Of a stretch of 64,000 nucleotides of DNA, positions 61,390-64,000 are shown piece after piece. The DNA lies in assembly GCA_910579275.1 (NCBI GenBank), contig CAJTTO010000014.1, forward strand, positions 14,383 through 78,382. The letters are read 5' to 3'. Numbering within the stretch: position 1 is the first letter of the stretch; each line of letters begins with the position of its first letter. A program made the translations under genes and the position numbers. The notes under the pieces were generated by a model. That model was not told the DNA's origin. It made no database searches and saw only the letters and a list, made by a program, of their open reading frames with translations. This stretch comes from an uncultured Lachnospiraceae bacterium (GTDB taxonomy: Bacteria > Bacillota > Clostridia > Lachnospirales > Lachnospiraceae).

Positions 61390-62292
61390 ATGTTTCAAAA
61401 ACGGAAAAAACAACAGGAAGAAAATGTATTCAATCAGGATTTGAGCCAGAAAGAAAAACCCGGTTATGTGTTCATCATGACACTTTTCATGAAAGAAATG
61501 TGCCCGATGCCTGACAAGGAGAAGATGACAGCAGTCCTGCAGAAACATCTCGGGGATGTGGATTGCTCTACGTATAGCGAAAATGCCGCCGGATTTGCTG
61601 CGAACAACTATAAGGTAGAATTTGAGCAGGGTGCCATTCCCGTGCAGTTGATGGTAACGGGATGCTCAGAACGCCCCAAAAAGCCTTTGGATGAGCTGAC
61701 TGTCAGCCAGATGTGGGATTGTCAGGAGGACAGGGAACGCATCCTTTCCGAGTGTCAGTATCAGGTTATTGCGACAGATATGATGGCGGCCGGATTGAAT
61801 TACAGGGAAAGGGCAGTTATGCTAATGGATTATCTAGAGGCTCTGATTGAACTTTATCCAACTTGCGAGGCAGTTTATTTTTTTACTTCCGGCAAAATGT
61901 TTACAGCAGAAAGGATTCGGAATCACAATATACCCAGAGACAGACGTTTCCTCTATTTTGCAGTAAATGTGCGGTTTTTTAATATTCAGGGAACAGAGGA
62001 TAAAATGGTAGACACGCTGGGAATGAGCACATTGTTCCTACCTGATCTACAGTATCATTTTCACGGAATGAATCCGGACTGGGTGGTAAACCACGCTTAC
62101 AATATGCTTTCCTATATCTATGACAATGAAAACCCAATCAAGGATAACGACTCGATTGACGGCATTGAAGATGGCAACATGAGTCGGGATATCATGTGGA
62201 AATGTCATTATGAGGATGCCTTGATACAGCCTGCACGGGGAGTCATAGACATCTATATGAACGAGTACGCAGCAGGGAACAGAGCATATTAA
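61390..62292 (+). CDS. DUF4261 domain-containing protein
   Basis: A 300-residue cytoplasmic protein of the DUF4261 family, unknown function. Family-like parts: FIMTLFMKEMCPMPDKEKM, the repeated Cys/Trp stretch QMWDCQEDRERILSECQYQV, and the C-terminal MSTLFLPDLQYHFHGMNPDWVVNHAYNMLSYIYDNENPIKDND. DUF4261 genes often lie near polymorphic-toxin or immunity loci; here the partner is a zinc ribbon. Confidence 0.75.
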   Translation: MFQKRKKQQEENVFNQDLSQKEKPGYVFIMTLFMKEMCPMPDKEKMTAVLQKHLGDVDCSTYSENAAGFAANNYKVEFEQGAIPVQLMVTGCSERPKKPLDELTVSQMWDCQEDRERILSECQYQVIATDMMAAGLNYRERAVMLMDYLEALIELYPTCEAVYFFTSGKMFTAERIRNHNIPRDRRFLYFAVNVRFFNIQGTEDKMVDTLGMSTLFLPDLQYHFHGMNPDWVVNHAYNMLSYIYDNENPIKDNDSIDGIEDGNMSRDIMWKCHYEDALIQPARGVIDIYMNEYAAGNRAY

Positions 62293-62408
62293 TACATAAT
62301 CCGGACTGCCGTTGCGCAGCAGAGAACAGGGCGTATTATTGATATACATGATAAAATTTAATAAAAGCACTTTTGAAACTGGAAACGAATTGGTTTCAGA
62401 GGTAATAG

Positions 62409-62443
62409 AACCGTAAGGGCAAACAGCCTTTACGGTTTTTTTG
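62409..62443 (+). terminator. Rho-independent terminator
   Basis: Stem AACCGTAAGG / CCTTTACGGTT and seven T's, 117 bases after the DUF4261 gene. The stretch 62444-62654 that follows has only a short GGAGACA/TGTCTCC inverted repeat. Confidence 0.8.
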
Positions 62444-62654
62444 TCTGTACTGGGTGTCCTGAAATATGTCAGATAGATAACGCACTCGGCGCATGAGTAG
62501 GAGACAACGTTTTTTTGATTGCGGTTTCTGTCTCCCGAAAACACTTCACGGCAGGTTTGATGCATCTTGAATGAAACCACTTTACGACTTTGAAGCAGTC
62601 ATAAGGTTATTAGGTCATTCTATTATAAAAATCAGAGAAACAAAGGCATTTTCG

Positions 62655-62683
62655 TTGACAAACTATCAACTGATAGTTATAAT
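62655..62683 (+). promoter_or_regulatory. Perfect consensus sigma-A promoter of the antitoxin gene
   Basis: TTGACA (62655-62660), exactly 17 bases, TATAAT (62678-62683): no mismatch to consensus. The spacer is entirely occupied by palindrome 1 of the operator. Confidence 0.8.
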
Positions 62684-62694
62684 ATCAATTGATA
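62661..62694. promoter_or_regulatory. Twin palindromic operator (autoregulation)
   Basis: Palindrome 1 is AACTATCA-AC-TGATAGTT (62661-62678), filling the promoter spacer. Palindrome 2 is TATCAATTGATA (62683-62694), overlapping the -10 end. Both share TATCAnnTGATA and are 22 bases or about two helical turns apart. This is the layout expected for an antitoxin repressing its own gene. Confidence 0.7.
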
Positions 62695-62719
62695 GTTTAA
62701 TATGTTTGGAGGCTGTTAA

Positions 62720-63820
62720 ATGGCTAGAAGTTCACTATTTAAGACAATTCACATAGAATGTCCTGTCTGTAATATGTTTCATCAAGTGGAAGAGCGGATA
62801 AGAATGTCCAATGCCACCATAAAAGGTGAAAACCTTTTTTATGAAGAGCATTATTTTGTATGTACAAATGGCAGCGGTGACAGCAACGCAGAAACAGAGA
62901 AAGCGACAAACTCAGCAAATGAAAAACAACTCAGCGGCCGGAAGAATCATGAATTTCAAACAGAAAATCTTAATAATATCAATCTGATAGCGGTGGGAAA
63001 TGCCTACCGGAAAGCACACAGTTTGATGACTACTGAAGAAATCGTATCGTTACGGGAAAACTATGGGCTAACGCAGGTAGAATTAGCACGACTACTTGGA
63101 TGGGGAGAGGCGACGATTTCCCGATATGAAAGCAAAGCGATTCAGGATGAGGCTTATGACACAATGCTGCGCATTATAAAAGAAAATCCCCTTATGGCAG
63201 TCCATTTTCTGGACAAGAACAGTGATAAATTTCCAGAAACAAAAAGAATGCAGATACGAACCAGAATGATTGAGAAACTGGATTCTTATGGAAAGGAATT
63301 TTTGTCACGACAGGTTTTAGAAAGTGCATATGTAAAATTTCCGGTTCCTTCTGATTTTAACGGATACCGTCTCCTTGACATTAACAAACTCGAAAGCATT
63401 GTTTCTTACTATGCAGAACGAGTGGCAGAGCTTTATAAAGTCCGTCTCATGAACATGCTTTGGTATGCGGACGCCTTATCTTTTAAGACATATGGGAATT
63501 CCATTACAGGGATGGTCTACCGACATGAATTGATGGGCGCATTTCCTATAGGAGATGACAGTCTGATATCCCTCAAAAATATGAATGTCCGCAGGGAAGA
63601 CGACCTTGAAACAACCCAGTATCAATTTTATCCAAACAGTACACTTGATTTATCTGTACTGTCAAAGAACGAAACCGATATTCTTGATTCTGTACTTACA
63701 AAATTTAAAAATTTCAGTGACATGAATCTGGCAGCGTTCATACAAGAAGAAACCGCATATAAACAGACTAGACAACACGATATAATACCTTATAGCCTTG
63801 CAAAGAAGATACATGGTTAA
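62720..63820 (+). CDS. MqsA-like zinc finger/HTH/Panacea (DUF4065) antitoxin
   Basis: A 366-residue three-part regulator. The N-terminal ~50 residues hold zinc-binding cysteines (IECPVCNMFHQ... FVC). Residues ~105-160 are an XRE helix-turn-helix: LRENYGLTQVELARLLGWGEATISRYESKAIQ. Residues ~225-310 match the Panacea/SocA-like domain: LYKVRLMNMLWYADALSFKTYGNSITGMVYRHELMGAFP. Panacea domains neutralise diverse toxins by direct contact. GGAGG precedes the ATG, and a consensus promoter with two palindromic operators lies upstream. The toxin should be adjacent; the only candidate runs off the window at 63824. Confidence 0.85.
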   Translation: MARSSLFKTIHIECPVCNMFHQVEERIRMSNATIKGENLFYEEHYFVCTNGSGDSNAETEKATNSANEKQLSGRKNHEFQTENLNNINLIAVGNAYRKAHSLMTTEEIVSLRENYGLTQVELARLLGWGEATISRYESKAIQDEAYDTMLRIIKENPLMAVHFLDKNSDKFPETKRMQIRTRMIEKLDSYGKEFLSRQVLESAYVKFPVPSDFNGYRLLDINKLESIVSYYAERVAELYKVRLMNMLWYADALSFKTYGNSITGMVYRHELMGAFPIGDDSLISLKNMNVRREDDLETTQYQFYPNSTLDLSVLSKNETDILDSVLTKFKNFSDMNLAAFIQEETAYKQTRQHDIIPYSLAKKIHG

Positions 63821-63823
63821 GCT

Positions 63824-64000
63824 ATGCGGACATCAACAGTAAGAAACATAAATCAGAATTATATTGTTCCAAACATGATTTTTCTGCTTGGGGAATTCTA
63901 TTGTTTGATTATGATACAAAACTTTGGATTTGGTACATTCCATTCATTGAGTAGTCTCGGAAACTCACTGAAGATGCAACAGAAAAACAGGCCATATAAA
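63824..64000 (+). CDS. Partial ORF beside the Panacea antitoxin, toxin candidate (weak)
   Basis: An ATG four bases after the antitoxin stop opens a frame of 59 codons that is still open at the window edge. It reads ...NQNYIVPNMIFLLGEFY... and has no recognised family. A second frame (about 63799-63950) reads FSAWGILLFDYDTKLWIWYIPF and then stops; it also looks protein-like, so either may be the real partner or a frameshifted relic. Position is the only evidence for a toxin role. Confidence 0.3.
   Translation, partial: MRTSTVRNINQNYIVPNMIFLLGEFYCLIMIQNFGFGTFHSLSSLGNSLKMQQKNRPYK

Noticed and set aside
62571..62756. ORF over the antitoxin promoter and operators
   Set aside because: It would span the promoter, operators and ribosome site of the antitoxin gene and matches nothing.

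Overview
The window looks like chromosomal DNA of a spore-forming Clostridia, most likely a Lachnospiraceae. This is inferred from gene content (YqfC/YqfD, a BofC-like and a SpoVB-like protein, SepF plus MinCDE, DUF896, a MutL carrying its own endonuclease motif) and from moderate A+T content with strong GGAGG ribosome sites. Almost every gene is on the + strand; the only clear exception is an M42 peptidase at 24918-25982.

Layout. 1-407 is the 3' end of rlmH. 408-4690 is a small accessory patch of gene remnants, an Rpn-type nuclease, a FAD/Rieske oxidoreductase and a metallophosphoesterase; it ends in an imperfect 24/28 copy of the rlmH 3' end, as expected for an island integrated at rlmH. 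4772-7235 holds a phosphatase-like gene, an unknown gene and pyrimidine-nucleoside phosphorylase. 7287-17211 runs yqfC-yqfD-phoH-(degenerate HD membrane protein)-ybeY-spoVB-like-bofC-like and two flavoproteins. 17544-24817 has split proB/proA with cls, endonuclease IV, DUF896, 5-FCL and small unknown genes. 26179-37290 has a coiled-coil gene built of 45-bp repeats, miaB, sulP, mutS, mutL, miaA and a PLP enzyme. 37447-54073 is a long cell-shape/division block: radC, mreBCD, PBP2, minCDE, rodA, mgsA, a lipoprotein carboxypeptidase, a small P-loop protein, a HlyD-like protein, yggS, sepF, aroB, lspA, rluD.

The most unusual part is 55122-57412. A sigma-A-type promoter is followed by a transposed MITE, then three tandem tRNA-like RNA elements that share an inserted module (hairpin with a GRCA tetraloop, then CAGCAA) in or near the anticodon-arm position, then a Ro60/TROVE-like (DUF2828-like) von Willebrand A protein and a terminator. 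The first RNA also has a long basal stem like a Y RNA. Bacterial Ro60 proteins are known to partner with Y RNAs that carry tRNA-like modules, so I read this as a candidate Ro-RNP operon with an unfamiliar RNA architecture.

A second theme is a MITE family with GTAACAGTTCAGCC ends and perfect 8-bp target duplications at all four full copies. GTAA ends and 8-bp duplications are the hallmarks of IS66. Two adjacent copies replaced the C-terminus of a flavoprotein, and the ancestral end can be read by removing them. An older relative sits at the rluD stop codon and has itself been invaded by another palindromic element.

The right end (57501-64000) carries an ECF sigma/membrane protein/ABC-2 transporter operon, a zinc-ribbon plus DUF4261 pair, and an MqsA/Panacea-type antitoxin behind a consensus promoter packed with palindromic operators; the partner gene runs off the edge.
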